Part shown: positions 52,314 through 63,560 of the stretch, one piece after another
Position numbering within the stretch: position 1 is the first letter of the stretch
How the letters are laid out: each line of letters starts with the position of its first letter
NCBI RefSeq assembly: GCF_022201045.2
Contig: NC_068563.1
Coordinates: 3,534,001 to 3,598,000 of the forward strand
Reading direction: 5' to 3'
Length of the DNA stretch: 64,000 nucleotides
Source of the DNA: Citrus sinensis
Lineage: Eukaryota > Streptophyta > Magnoliopsida > Sapindales > Rutaceae
Position numbers and translations under genes: made by a program
The notes under the pieces: model-generated
Database searches by the model: none
Told to the model about the DNA's origin: nothing
The model's input: the letters and a program-made list of their open reading frames with translations, nothing else

Positions 52314-53930
52314 GACAATAATTAATTAAGATCAATTTAGTAATTTGAAATAGTCTATTATAATTTTAAGATAAAATAAACTTATCAACAGTAATATAAT
52401 TCATTTCAATTTCGATTTCAACTAATTCTTATTTTAGTCCATTCTAATTACTGATTAATACACACCCCATTAATTTGTTTCCAATATTATTCAAAAAACA
52501 TGATTACTTTTCTATATGTCTATTTGACAAAACTGACAATAATTAAAGAAAGATACGTATGGCTGCTTTCCTCATTTGCAATAAATGCATGGATTATTTG
52601 GTGCCCATAGTTTCTCTAAGAATTTATTATAATTATCTTGGACGGTATCATGACTTCTTCATTTAGCATTTATTGTTTACAGGTGAGGGTATTCTCAAGA
52701 TTATCTTGTCAATTTATTTGGATTAGAATTTCTTGCCTGCAATTGTTTTATCATTATATATCCTTCGAAAATGAGGATCAGTCATAAGATTTATTTTGTC
52801 AAAATGACAAACTAGCTATCCGGTTTTTTGTAACACAAACTTGAAATTGTGCTTTGTAAGTGCTTTAGTTATATATCATTTTCACTTGGTCTTGGTATTT
52901 GAAAAAATAATAATAATTAACCCCGAAAAGAATTTTCCACTGTTACTATTGTGTAGTGTTATATGTTATAATTTAAGTTGTAATAAGTTTATTTTTTAGT
53001 TAATCTTTGAGTAAAATGACATATGAGGATTAAGTGGAAATTAATGCTTAATCCTAAAGGTTAAAAGAAAGTTTACTCGATTTAAAAAGAACTATGAATA
53101 ATCCAAGAGGTATAATAAAGAATTTGTGGTTGTTGTAACGTATAACAATTGTAACTTGTAAGATAGAGGAACCCCAAAGTCACATTCTATTAAATAATTA
53201 ATCTTGGCAATATATGTTTTCTTCAACTTGAAGAAAAAGAATCAATTAAACGGTGCTTCGCTACATTGGACATTTAGGGACCCTAAATAATGTTAATTAA
53301 TGCGTGTTATCGAGACACATGTTTTTAGAAAATGAAAATAAAAATACTTATCAATAAGAATCTTTCATAACTTGCATTTCAAGTACTTGACTCGACGTTT
53401 AAAGTATGTCAATCTTGACCCGGCATTTTAGTTTGTTGTTTAAAATGCAGGGTTACCAAATTACTTACTATATATAGCTTACATATGTATTATTTGTTCA
53501 GGCCTCAAAGGCTCAAGTTGCGATACACGATACACATGACTTGTAAGTAGTAGCATGGTGTCACATCAGTACGTGGCCATGAATTAATTACACGATAATT
53601 TAAGACCCCACATCATAAATTAATTATAAAAATTAAAAATCTAAATATGGGATTATGTTTAGGATCAGAATCCTCTCTTAATTTGATTTTTATTTGAACA
53701 CGTGTTATTAATATGATTGGTGGTTAATAAATTAAAAGAAAAAAATAGTTAAATCTTAATCATATACTAATATTAAAATGTATGTGGCACAAGATTTGTA
53801 AAAAATTAAGAATGCTCAAATCAAGAGGGATCTCAATCGTTATGTTTAAAGCTCAATTTTATTCTCAATGTATGCTCAAAGATATTATTACATGCATGCT
53901 TCCTTAGCTTCATGTTGTTACATTGAATGC
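51153..53930. other. Gene-free AT-rich interval
   Basis: No gene is supported. The notable item is the palindromic microsatellite at 52253-52313. Flanking sequence is non-coding by frame structure and composition. Confidence 0.5.
52253..52313. repeat. Palindromic (AAT)n-(ATT)n microsatellite
   Basis: About twelve AAT units switch at 52290 directly to about eight TTA units. The two halves are complementary and can fold into a nearly perfect hairpin. Confidence 0.95.
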
Positions 53931-53933
53931 TAG

Positions 53934-55151
53934 CTAGTAATGCCAGCGGCGGAGCAGCGGCAGGACCATGCACTTCATCCTGCCGTCTCTCCAGTGGAGG
54001 CCGCCGCGTTCGCCGCAAACAAAGTAGTAAGGCCGCCACCCTCTTCAGCACAAACTCGAAGCCTTCCCTGCGGCCGTGCGTGGTGTTTCCGATCATCTTG
54101 GCCCTTGACATGTCACATCTCAGGTAACTCCAAACAGATTTGGTAGCAAGTATTCACTGTGTGGAAATACGGTGTCGTTTGGTGGATCGTACTTGAATAC
54201 TGCATGCAGCCAGTCCATCATCGATCAGATTACATGCACATAAAAATAAATAAGGTTCATTTCCTTCCTTTTAAATTATTTTGTTATTTAATCACGGAAG
54301 ATATATATAAGAACTCTTGACATTTTTTGGAAATTTCGCGCTAGAAAGTTATGAATTGCATACAAATTCGTATTTTGTAAAATGAATAACAAGTTAGCGG
54401 TCCCAAAAATGCAGATGGGCTTTTACTTTCACGCACATGCTCATGTGTGTCTAATAAGCCATATTGTCACATGATGATATTATTCAAGGAGGTCCAAAAA
54501 TGCAGAAACTACAACCTTAAGGAAGTTAGAATATTAAAAGCATCACAAACTAAGGGATCCAAATCATAAAATTTTCAAAGTGAATATTGGCTAATTTTCG
54601 TTCAGAGCTTAATTATCTTCTTTTTGAGTTTATTGTTTCTTTTTTTCTTATCTTGGGGGAAGGGGGGACATGCTCCATAACACAGGTCGGTCCATGTCTA
54701 GTTAATTGACTTAATTCATCTAGCTACACATGTTATATATTCACGAGGCATTATAGAATTACACTACTTGTGTAGTTGCTTACATATTCAGAAGAGAATA
54801 TATATCCACACAAAGTTTGTATCAAGTACTTAAATTGTTGTATATATTTAAAATTTCATAGTGATGTGAACTTACCTAGCACATCATTTACGTAAAAGGG
54901 AGCACTTTGGAAGGCCCAGACGCTATAGTTGAAGCCAAAGTGCCAGTTATCAGAACCATCCACAATGATCTTGTTGAGACCATCATCATCATTTGTATTA
55001 TTGGAGTCATGGGAACCCATTTTCTGACCCCATACGGCCATGAATTTGTGTTGTTGGATCCATTATACCAACCCCAGTTCGCCATGCTTTCTGTCAGCAT
55101 CCAAGCTGCAGGAAGAATCAGAATGAGTCCACGAGCAAAAGTAAGAGCCAT
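53934..55151 (-). pseudogene. Frameshifted phytocyanin-like gene copy
   Basis: It has the same two-exon structure as the intact copy at 60169-61128: exon 1 at about 54876-55151 (ATG at 55151, donor at 54875) and exon 2 at about 53934-54199. Compared with the intact copy, exon 1 has two extra bases in the Gly/Asn-rich linker (CCGTATGG against CCATGG, near 55031-55038), and exon 2 has one extra G (AAGAGGGTGG against AAGAGGTGG, near 54030). The second shift destroys the frame right before the copper-site Cys/His/Met segment, and the HC codons after it read CACTGG instead of CACTGC. Conserved blocks NWHFGFNYSVWAF and FYVNDVL survive in a shifted frame. It is therefore a recent, still recognisable pseudogene. 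The two errors would cancel modulo 3, but everything between them is out of frame. Confidence 0.88.
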
Positions 55152-57330
55152 TATAATTATAACAACTAGTTAAAGAAAGATAGAACCATATTGAGAAAAA
55201 CGAATTTAATTACTAGTGTGTATTGAACGGCCAAATTGACCTTTTTGTAATTCTGGGTTGGTAAAGGAATTAGTTGAAAAATTATAATTGTTAAAACTTC
55301 TTTTTATTGGTATTGTAGGACCTGTGATTTACCAATCAATTAGTTTAGATCTCTAGGTCAAATAATTTTTTCTATTTAACAATGCATCAGAGATAGCCGA
55401 ATTCGATTTCTTCATGTACAAACTCTATTAAATTTTTAGTTTATTTTTGGACTGTATTATCTTTCAGTTTATTTTTTCTTTCTAACAAAAAATTGTGGCT
55501 GCTACCTAAAAATCAACACTAGACCCAAAGACTGAATTCAGCCAATTAAGTACAAATTCCATACTAGACCCAAGCTATTATGCTAAAACAACCACTTTGA
55601 GCTGTAGCTTGGAAGGGACAGGTAGATAAAAGTGCAGCCGAATTTGAATTGAATCCTTGGCCAAGCTTACTTGGGAATCTTGGCTTATAAGAGAATGCTT
55701 TGTGGAACAGGCTAGTGGAGAACCAATCACCTTACAAGACCTAAACCATGATAAAGTATTCCCAATTCTTGCCCTATTAAATCACTGCAATATTCGGATG
55801 CAATATTATACAACCTTCTGGAAGCCTTCCTTAAAACCCTAACTTTGGCCCAGTAAAATTTTCTAATGGTTGGCAGCCAAGAAGCCTTAAACAGGACACA
55901 AATCGTAGGATCCTAATCTAAATAGCAAAATGTTGCTTCCGTCATGTAAAAGAGGAAAAGATCTCCAAAAATCCTACTTTATGGCATAATACCTTCTAAG
56001 TATAAGATTCCTTTATCTTATTAATTAGGTTTTCCCTAAAAAAAACTTATAAATAGAGCACAGTTTTTAGAATCTTTAATTTCAACCATCATAACCTAGC
56101 CTCAAATATCGATTAGCAATCCAGGAATTGTTTAATGGCCTTTATCAGCCTCTAACAACCATCCTTGCGATTTATACACCATCCTTGTTCAAGAAATGGT
56201 CTCTTTCTTGAACAAAGAATCGTAGTTTAGATTTCTTTAGCTTCAAAAAATCCTACCCTAGTCATCCTTACCATCTCGTCACCGTTGAAACACCTTCCTT
56301 GATTTAGAATAGCCCTTCATTCTCACTCAAACGCCCTTAGGCCCTCAAATTAATGCTAACCTTAAACCTCAAGTAACTGTTATAGTAGCATTCTTGGAAT
56401 GCACCGCCCAAATTCTCTTATTCTTGTGAACCAGTGTCAGAGCTACCCTAAACACCATCCAATCACACTTTTAGGTTGTCACTACCCAAAATTTCACCTT
56501 TAAATCTTAAATCGCATTAGAGCTTTTTCCTAGTTTTATTGCCATATTATATCTTGGAGCAGCATCTAAATCTAATCCTTCATTATTCACTGGTGTAATA
56601 TACTCTTAACACTACATCTTTTAGTAGGTGTCGTATTGTTTGAGCCTAAAACCACTATTCAACAAGTCGGCTGTAGTCAAAGTTTCAACACGAGTTTATC
56701 CGTGAACGAATCAATTAATACCTAGATAATACTGTGAACCTCTTACTCTCTTCATTATTCATGTTAGGAAATTGATGGGTGAAGCCAGACACATAACTAA
56801 AGTGAAATTGAGAAACAATAATCATACAGAGAGATCAGGATTTACGTGATTCGACTTTTAGCCTACGTTCACGAGCGAAGACAAAGGAAATATTTTAAGA
56901 ACGAACGGAGTCACAAGTATTGTAGTATTTTATCTGATAACTCAAAACCCCAATATATCCAAACTCTCAAATTACTAAAACAAGAGCTTAATGCTCTCGA
57001 GACACTCTCTCCTAACTCTTGACTTTTCTCAACTGAATTGAAGAATGGGATGAATGAAGAGAGCAAATGAAGCCTCTATTTATAGGCTAAGCGATGCCTA
57101 AAAATCAACAATGGTGAGCTTTCAAATAATATATATTTTCATTTAACTTTCTACTGTCGTGCCAAAGTCAAAAGTTGCATGCCTGCCTCCCACTTACTAA
57201 TGTCTCCCAATTACTCAACAATTCATGTGTCCTCATAGAATTAGTTGCCGATAATCCTTCTTCAATGGGGAATAGCATTAGCCACGTTCACGGGTCGAAA
57301 TGCCGCCAAAAAAAACAGTAAAAAATTTAA
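55152..57330. other. Pseudogene upstream region split by retrotransposon-derived insertions
   Basis: The first 90 bases upstream of the pseudogene (to about 55243, with GAACGGCC) match the region upstream of the intact copy (about 61255-61285). The next matching block only resumes at about 57325-57440, where it matches 61370-61495. Everything between is extra in this copy. It includes the solo LTR at 56762-57220 and, at 55250-56756, LTR-like DNA with a TATA motif TTATAAATAGAGC near 56048, whose ends I could not resolve. Confidence 0.6.
56762..57220 (-). mobile_element. Solo LTR, 459 bp, with 5-bp target duplication
   Basis: It begins TGTTAGGAA at 56762 and ends CTCAACA at 57220, with TG...CA termini. 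Identical ATTCA duplications flank it at 56757-56761 and 57221-57225. The minus strand carries a TATA motif (CTATAAATAGAGG, complement of about 57073-57085), so the LTR is probably oriented minus, with its 3' end reading CATCAATTTCCTAACA. No internal retrotransposon sequence is attached. Confidence 0.85.
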
Positions 57331-57582
57331 TTTCTTCAAGTCTGTCCACTTTGCGTTTTTCTGACTTATTGGAAAATTGGCATGCTGTTGCCTAAGAGTC
57401 AAGACTCAAGAATGGTCAGCAGCTCTCACACGTATAGAATTTGGTAATGATCACGCTTGCAGACGTAGAAGGGAAAAAAATGGAAGTAATTATTTATGAA
57501 AAAGAAAAAAAAATAAAGTGGAATCTAATTTGACTGAAAATATGTGTTAACATGAAAATCGAGTGTAGTGGGTTGGTACGTG

Positions 57583-57607
57583 TTATATATATATATATAT
57601 ATATATA
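57583..57607. repeat. (AT)n microsatellite
   Basis: About twelve AT units. Confidence 0.9.
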
Positions 57608-58802
57608 CATGATCGGCAACTAGGTGAAATTTTTCCCCTCAAAAGCTGAAATTGGGGAAACCTAATCTCAAAATGGTATCATTACGATGACCAATTAATC
57701 TCAAAATTACTTTCTAAAGTAGAAAGTTGACCAAGAATTAATACTGTCAATGATTTAGGAAATTTCGAAAAATTAAATAAGATACAATGTGATTCTAACT
57801 TCTATTACAAGACCAACGTTGTACAAACAGGTACATTATTAAGATGGACTTATGTAATGCTTATGGCATAATAAAAACATCGTATCTCTTGCAGCAAAAA
57901 CTAAAAGAATAGTCTCACTATAATTAATGAAAAAGACAAAAGATAGCTATAATTGTACGAGCCAAAATTTTCCTATACAAAATTGAAATCTGAAATTAAA
58001 GTTTGGAATGAGTTTATAATATCATAAAATAAAAAAGAAGTAATTTATATGGTTGCAAAGTCATCTCAAATTTTAATTTTAAACTTAAAGCTGACTCATT
58101 ATTTCTATTAATGAGAAATTTTACTTTTTTTTAAAAAAGTATTATAACCGGTTAACAAAACAATTTAAAAGGTGATTTTAAATTTATAAAAGAAGAAAAT
58201 AGAGAGTTATGATAAAATACAATCTCTGTCTTTATCTCACGGAATTCATTCTTAAATCTTAATAAATTAAAAAAAATGGTTAAATCCTAATCTTACACTA
58301 GAACTATTGAACAACTGACATGATCTTTAAAAGTTTAGGAGAGCTCAGATCAAAAGAGAAACTTAATCTTAAATTATAACATGCATATTTGCGCTATAGA
58401 TACATGTCAGTATTTCTATACAAGCATCAAATTTTATAATGACGTGTATATTCGACCATCATATATAAGGAATATTATGATCGTTATGTTCACGAGTGAC
58501 GTTAATTAATTAGCGAAGGTGCAAACAATTATGAAGTATCATTAGAATTTTCACAAAATGATTTTAAGATTATAGGTGCTATTGAAAGATTTTTCTGATT
58601 TAATGGCTCGAACATAGACTAGAAGGCCAGAACTCTGAAATGAAAGTGGGAAAACAGTTTGACAGCAAAAAAATATTTTTGTTTTATAACTCTTGATTTC
58701 ATATTTTTATTTTATTTTATGGTATAATACCAGGCATATAAATTAATTATACAAATAAATTATCTTGTTTTTCTTGTTTTCTCAATTAATAAAGTTCCTG
58801 CA

Positions 58803-59437
58803 TGTTGAAATGAACTCAAACTCATGTGAAAAATTTGTCGTATTAAAGTTGCAAAGATCATGAGTGACATGTCATTTCAGTTGATCAAGATTCCAGAACC
58901 GACAACTTGGTGAGGTCGTCCAAAACCATTAAACTTTCACATGGTTAATGCACGCCTGATCTAAGCTTAAACGGCGCGGCTTGTTGTCGTTTAAGGAAGG
59001 TTTTTAGTTGCTCGTGAGAAGCTCGTGATAGTTAGTTAAGGCTGTTGATTTTGGAGTGAATCTTCTAAATCTGTAACGCCAGCAACAACTGATATATATG
59101 TGCTGGTTCTGGTGTAGTCTTGATGTATCGAGGAGAGAGTGATAAGGAAACTATAGTGAGAGTGAAGCTTTGCTGAGTGTTCTCTGCATTGCTAGTTATC
59201 ATCTCTGTAACCTTGAAGCTTAATAAAGTAGCTCCCTGAGTTATTTTCTCCAGTGGATGTAGGCACCCTCAAAGGTGCTGAACCACTTAAGTCTTTGTGT
59301 ATTCTTGATTCTTTGAGCTGTGTTTCTTTGATTTGGTGATTGTTTCGATTAGCTTAGGTTTGATTCTTAAATCTTGGAGTCTGAGTTAGATCTTGGGGTG
59401 TGATTAATCCAGTGATACAAGGGTTAATTTCACAACA
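58803..59437 (+). mobile_element. Solo LTR, 635 bp, with 5-bp target duplication
   Basis: It begins TGTTGAAATGAACTC and ends TTAATTTCACAACA, so the terminal inverted bases TGTTG/CAACA agree. Identical CTGCA duplications flank it at 58798-58802 and 59438-59442. An AATAAA at about 59222-59227 is a likely R-region poly(A) signal and suggests + orientation; the Ty1/copia affiliation is only a guess. No internal domain sequence is present. Confidence 0.85.
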
Positions 59438-60099
59438 CTGCAGTATTCAGAGAAAAAAAATATGCAAACTGATCATCCATAAAATATTAATACAATAAAT
59501 AAGAATGTGTGAATGTGAGGTGATAATAATGTTAATATTCCATTTTTATACATTTACTCAATTGATGATTGCACATCTTTATACAATTAAATTAGATTAA
59601 TGTTACCTGAGTAGATTGATTCCGTTCAGAGCATTCATCATTCACCGAGTACATTTCACAGCAAGAAAATTAAAACGAGGTCTTCTCCCTTTTATTTGTT
59701 CATCATAATTAGCACCAAAATTTAATGGACTCATTAGTTGTATTCATTCATGAGGAGCCGAGCATGGCCTTAACTCAATTAGTTAAATATACTGTAAAAT
59801 TAATTTTGTTGTTGCGGATAAGGAAAAAAAATTAAGAGAAAAATCTTTCAAACAAGATTTTAAAAGCAGAACGCAGGCATTTATACTTGTAAAATCATCA
59901 AATGAAACTGGACAAAAGGGGAAAAAACTAGGCATTTATACCTAGCCATGGTACAATAATTAATTTAAAACCCAATTTATTATCATCTCTAAAGAACATG
60001 CAAATATAACAATATAGGGCAATCGTATGCTCAAAGATATATAAGACGTCAATAACATAGACGATAACTTCATCTGCTTCCTCAGCTTCTTAATTTTAT

Positions 60100-60107
<8 letters not shown>

Positions 60108-60166
<59 letters not shown>
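60108..60166. repeat. (GT)n microsatellite in the 3' UTR of the phytocyanin-like gene
   Basis: About 29 GT units end a few bases from the stop codon at 60169-60171. In the minus-strand transcript this is a (CA)n tract right at the start of the 3' UTR. Confidence 0.95.
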
Positions 60167-60168
60167 TA

Positions 60169-61128
60169 CTAGTAATGCCAGCGACGGAGCAGCGGCAGGA
60201 CCATGAACTTCATCCTCCCTTCTCTGCAGTGGAAGCCGCCGCGTTCGCCGCAAGCAAAGTAGTAAGGCTGCCACCTCTTCAGCACAAACCCGAAGCCGTC
60301 CCCGCCACCTTGTGTGGTGTTTGCAATCATCTTGGCTCTCGACAGGTCGCATCTCAGGTAACTCCACAGATTTGGTAGCTGGTACACACTGTGTGGGAAG
60401 ACGGTGTCGTTTGGTGGATCATACTTGAACACTGCATGCATGCATACAAGTACATAGCCATCATCGGGAGTATTGATAGATTAAGTAAACATAGAAACAG
60501 GTTCATCTTCTTCACTGATTTTAACTTGTTATTGTAAGAAATCGGACATTTTTTTAACGTTATGAAAAACCACAAAAAAAAAAAAAAAATCATTAGTTTA
60601 ATATATTAATATGCGTGTGATTAGCCATTATCATCAAATTCATACATCCAGATTTTATAAAATACGGACTTGTGCTTCACTCCAATTTTGCATTGAATAT
60701 TAGTAATTTAATTGTAATAAAAATCATTTAAAAATATGTATTTATAAAATAAGTGATGATCTTGGAGTGACGTTACTCGCATCATAATGAATTGCCACAC
60801 TATGGCATTCAGAAAGTATATATTACAAAATTTATGGTGAAGTGAACATACCTAGCACATCATTTACGTAGAAGGGAGAATTTTGGAAAGCCCAGACGCT
60901 ATAGTTGAAGCCAAAGTGCCAGTTATCAGAGCCACCCACAACGATCTTGCTGGGACCATCATCATCATCATTTGTATTATTGGAGCCAGGGGAACCATTG
61001 TTGGGACCCCATGGCCAATAGTATGTGTTGTTGAACCCATAAGACCAGCCCCTGTTGGCCAAGCTTACTGTCAGCATTGAAGCTGCAGAGAGAATCAAAA
61101 TGAGTGAATGTGCAGATGTGAAAGCCAT
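60169..61128 (-). CDS. Secreted phytocyanin-like (type 1 copper, cupredoxin fold) protein, 2 exons, 179 aa
   Basis: Exons 60852-61128 and 60169-60431 (phase 1 intron, GT-AG) give 179 aa. Residues 1-24 form a signal peptide ending SLA. A Gly/Asn/Asp-rich linker (25-63) has N-glycosylation sequons (NNT). The cupredoxin part starts near SDNWHFGFNYSVWAF. The candidate copper site is His106 (FPHSVY), Cys153 (FACGE), His160 and Met166 (FHCREGRMKF), the phytocyanin spacing with a few extra residues in the Cys-His loop. Cys120 and Cys161 would form the typical disulfide. The C-terminus RRWHY is basic and lacks a hydrophobic GPI-anchor tail, so a soluble apoplastic protein is inferred. Related plant cupredoxin-superfamily proteins are mostly uncharacterised. 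Electron transfer or a cell-wall role is possible but unproven. The gene is the intact partner of the frameshifted copy at 53934-55151. Confidence 0.9.
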
Positions 61129-61235
61129 TGATTGATTATTAATTTGTATTGAAGCAATTAAGAAGCTGAAACTTGTTAATTGCCAAGAGAAGAGATTTTT
61201 TGATGTTGTGAAGATGGATGTATTACTGGCTCCTT

Positions 61236-61241
61236 CTTATA
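61236..61241 (-). promoter_or_regulatory. TATA box of the intact phytocyanin-like gene
   Basis: On the minus strand CCCCTATAAGAAGG places a TATA box about 110 bp before the ATG at 61128. Distal upstream blocks (61370-61495) are conserved in the pseudogene's flank at 57325-57440, marking the old shared promoter. Confidence 0.55.
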
Positions 61242-61964
61242 GGGGGAAAGGGAGAGTGTAGAACGGCCGAATTTAACTTTTTTTAGGTGAAAAAAAAAAA
61301 GTTCAAGAAAATAATTTTTAATATGGTCTAAATGTCAACAAGTTCATCCGAAAATTCTTAATTAGGTAAATTTTTTTCTTTCAAGCCGTCCACTATAGGG
61401 TCGAAAAGTTTTCTAACTTTTCAGTTCTTCTTGTTTATATGGAAATGGGCAGGGAATCGCCTAAGAGTCAAGAATGGTAAGCTGCTTTCACATAACGTTC
61501 GCTTGGTTTAATAGTGATAAATTGATGCTAGCTATTTAGCCAGCAAAAATAGAAGGAAAACTTATATAGCCCTATTGAACAATCCACAGTGACATAGGGC
61601 TGACTGAAACAAAACTAAAATGACTCGTTTTATTTATCTATTTATTTTTTTGTTTCTAATAAAACAGCAATTTAACTCTATTTAAATTTGTTCTTGTTTT
61701 TGTTAGTACCCTCTGTTACTATACGGGCTGTCTGCAGTGGTGGATCTACAGGTGGGCTACATTGGGCTGTAGCCTGTTCTTGATTAGGAAAAAAACATTT
61801 ATATCTCTTATATTTTCATCAATTTTATATAATAATATAGTTATTATTTTGTTTTAATATGTCCCTAACTCATTACCCTTATATTTTCATCAATTTTATA
61901 TTATAGTAGAGTTTTTATTTTATTTTCAAATATGTCCTTAATCCAATTATATTTTTTTTCCATT

Positions 61965-62763
61965 TGTTTGGGGAATTAAATAGGGTGACCATAATCTCCT
62001 CCAAGTAAAAGTGAGCAAAATGTTGAGCAAACCACATTGCCCAGGTGCTATGCAGACCACCTCAACCAGGTGGTATGAGCTTGAGCAGACCACCTCGACC
62101 AGGTGCTATGAGCTTGAGCAGACCACCTCGACCAGATGCTATGAGCTTGAGTAGACCACCTTGATCATGTGCTATGAGCTTGAGCAGATCACCTCGACCA
62201 AGTGGTATGAGCTTGAGCAGATGACCTCGACTAGATGATGACTAGGAATCAAGACTCAGTTAAAATAACCCACCACAAAGCTCTTCAGAAAAATCAGGGC
62301 ATGAATTTGATCAATTAATGGTTATTGTCACGATCTAAAGTCGTGGTGTGGGGTGTTTATAAAAACCCCGAGAAAACCACGCCAATGGGGGCTCTTTTTC
62401 TCTTGGTATTACTGAGAAATTCTTTCTCTATACTCTACTTTACTTTTCTGCAAATGATTCAAAAAGCTTTTGGTTTTAAGGCAATGTTTATTAAGCCATA
62501 TGAGAAATGATATATTTAGTTTTTCCTGTAAACCCGATAACTGACTTGAGCGTCGGAGGGTTTACGCCGGAAAAACTTTCGGCGCCTCTAACCATTCTCT
62601 TTAATTTCAGGTACTTGTTGATCATCAGCTTGAAGGTTATCTGCTCATAGTCGAAGGATCTTCTTGGAGATCAACCAGCAACTTCCCACCAAACAAATTA
62701 AATGTTGATACAGGGATCTAAGATCGAGTCACTAACCAATTCATCCGGATTTTGGCATCAACA
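61965..62763 (+). mobile_element. Solo LTR (probably Ty3/gypsy), 799 bp, nested in the hAT element
   Basis: It begins TGTTTGGGGAATT and ends TTTTGGCATCAACA. CCATT duplications flank it at 61960-61964 and 62764-62768. The motif ACTTGAGCGTCGGAGGG near 62544 and the TAATTTCAGGTACTTG block near 62602 are common in plant gypsy LTRs and support + orientation. The left third is occupied by the 33-bp minisatellite. Confidence 0.8.
62024..62245 (+). repeat. 33-bp minisatellite, about 7 units
   Basis: The tandem unit begins GAGCAGACCACCTCGACCAG and continues with GTGCTATGAGCTT. About seven copies are present. The middle ones are nearly identical, while the first two (shorter) and the last are diverged. 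It lies inside the solo LTR. Confidence 0.92.
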
Positions 62764-63366
62764 CCATTTGAAATTAGTTACTTATTTATAAAATGATTAA
62801 ATTATACATTTATTGAATATATTGAAAACATTAGGGGGCTAAAATGTTGCTGCTGCTTTATTTTAAAAATTCTAATTGAAAAAAATTATGTCAATCTAAT
62901 ATAAAATTTTCACTAATATTAAAAGTACTTTAAAAAAACATGTAATAGCAATTATCAGCATTTTCATAAACTTTTTATGTGAATTTTGAGATTTCATTTA
63001 ATAGTAAGTTAGAAAATAAAACTTGAGTATTTTGAGAAGCTTTTCATAAAAGAATCATCAATATATGATTCTTCAAAGAGAGTCAGAGCACCTACTAAAA
63101 AAACAACGGCATTCAAATACATATTTTTTTGGATGAGTTTAGTTTATTATTGAAACTTTTGACTAATGATATATTTATAATTTTAAAAGATGAATAAATT
63201 TTTTAGTTGTTTAATTTATTTAAGCCTAGTAGTTAAGTACTTGAGTTCAAACATTAAAGTTTTACTTACGAATTTTAATTGATTGTAATTACATGTATTG
63301 ATTTAATTTTAGCTTAAAATTATTAATTGATTTATTAATCCTTATATAATTATATTTTATGATTGA

Positions 63367-63560
63367 TGATACAGCCACAAACTCTTTGTACAAACTTATT
63401 TTGTACAAACTGATGTGGCATCAATTCATTAGTTGAATGAAAATATAAAATAATGAAAATAAATCATGTGGGCCAACAGATATTTAATTTAACCAGTTTT
63501 ATCATACCATATCAGTTTATACAAGATAAGTTTGTACAAGAGTTTGTGGCTATATCATTA
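63367..63560. mobile_element. MITE, 'AGCCACAAACTC' family, copy 2
   Basis: The left arm AGCCACAAACTCTTTGTACA and the right arm, read inverted, AGCCACAAACTCTTGTACAA continue for about 45 bp in total. The outer bases ATGATACAG and ATGATATAG also agree when inverted. It is related to the degraded copy at 19030-19215 and nested in the 2.1-kb hAT element. Exact outer boundaries are uncertain by a few bases. Confidence 0.8.

Noticed and set aside
54856..55151. Two overlapping frames read as separate small genes
   Set aside because: They are the two halves of exon 1 of the frameshifted phytocyanin-like copy.
55250..56756. Complete LTR or retrotransposon in the pseudogene promoter
   Set aside because: A TATA motif and general character fit an LTR, but neither ends nor target duplications could be matched, so it is only described as part of the insertion.
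62325..62510. Open frame in the hAT region
   Set aside because: It falls inside the solo LTR, which is non-coding.
62021..62763. LTR starting at TGTTGAGC (62021)
   Set aside because: No matching target duplication. The alternative start at 61965 gives an exact CCATT duplication.
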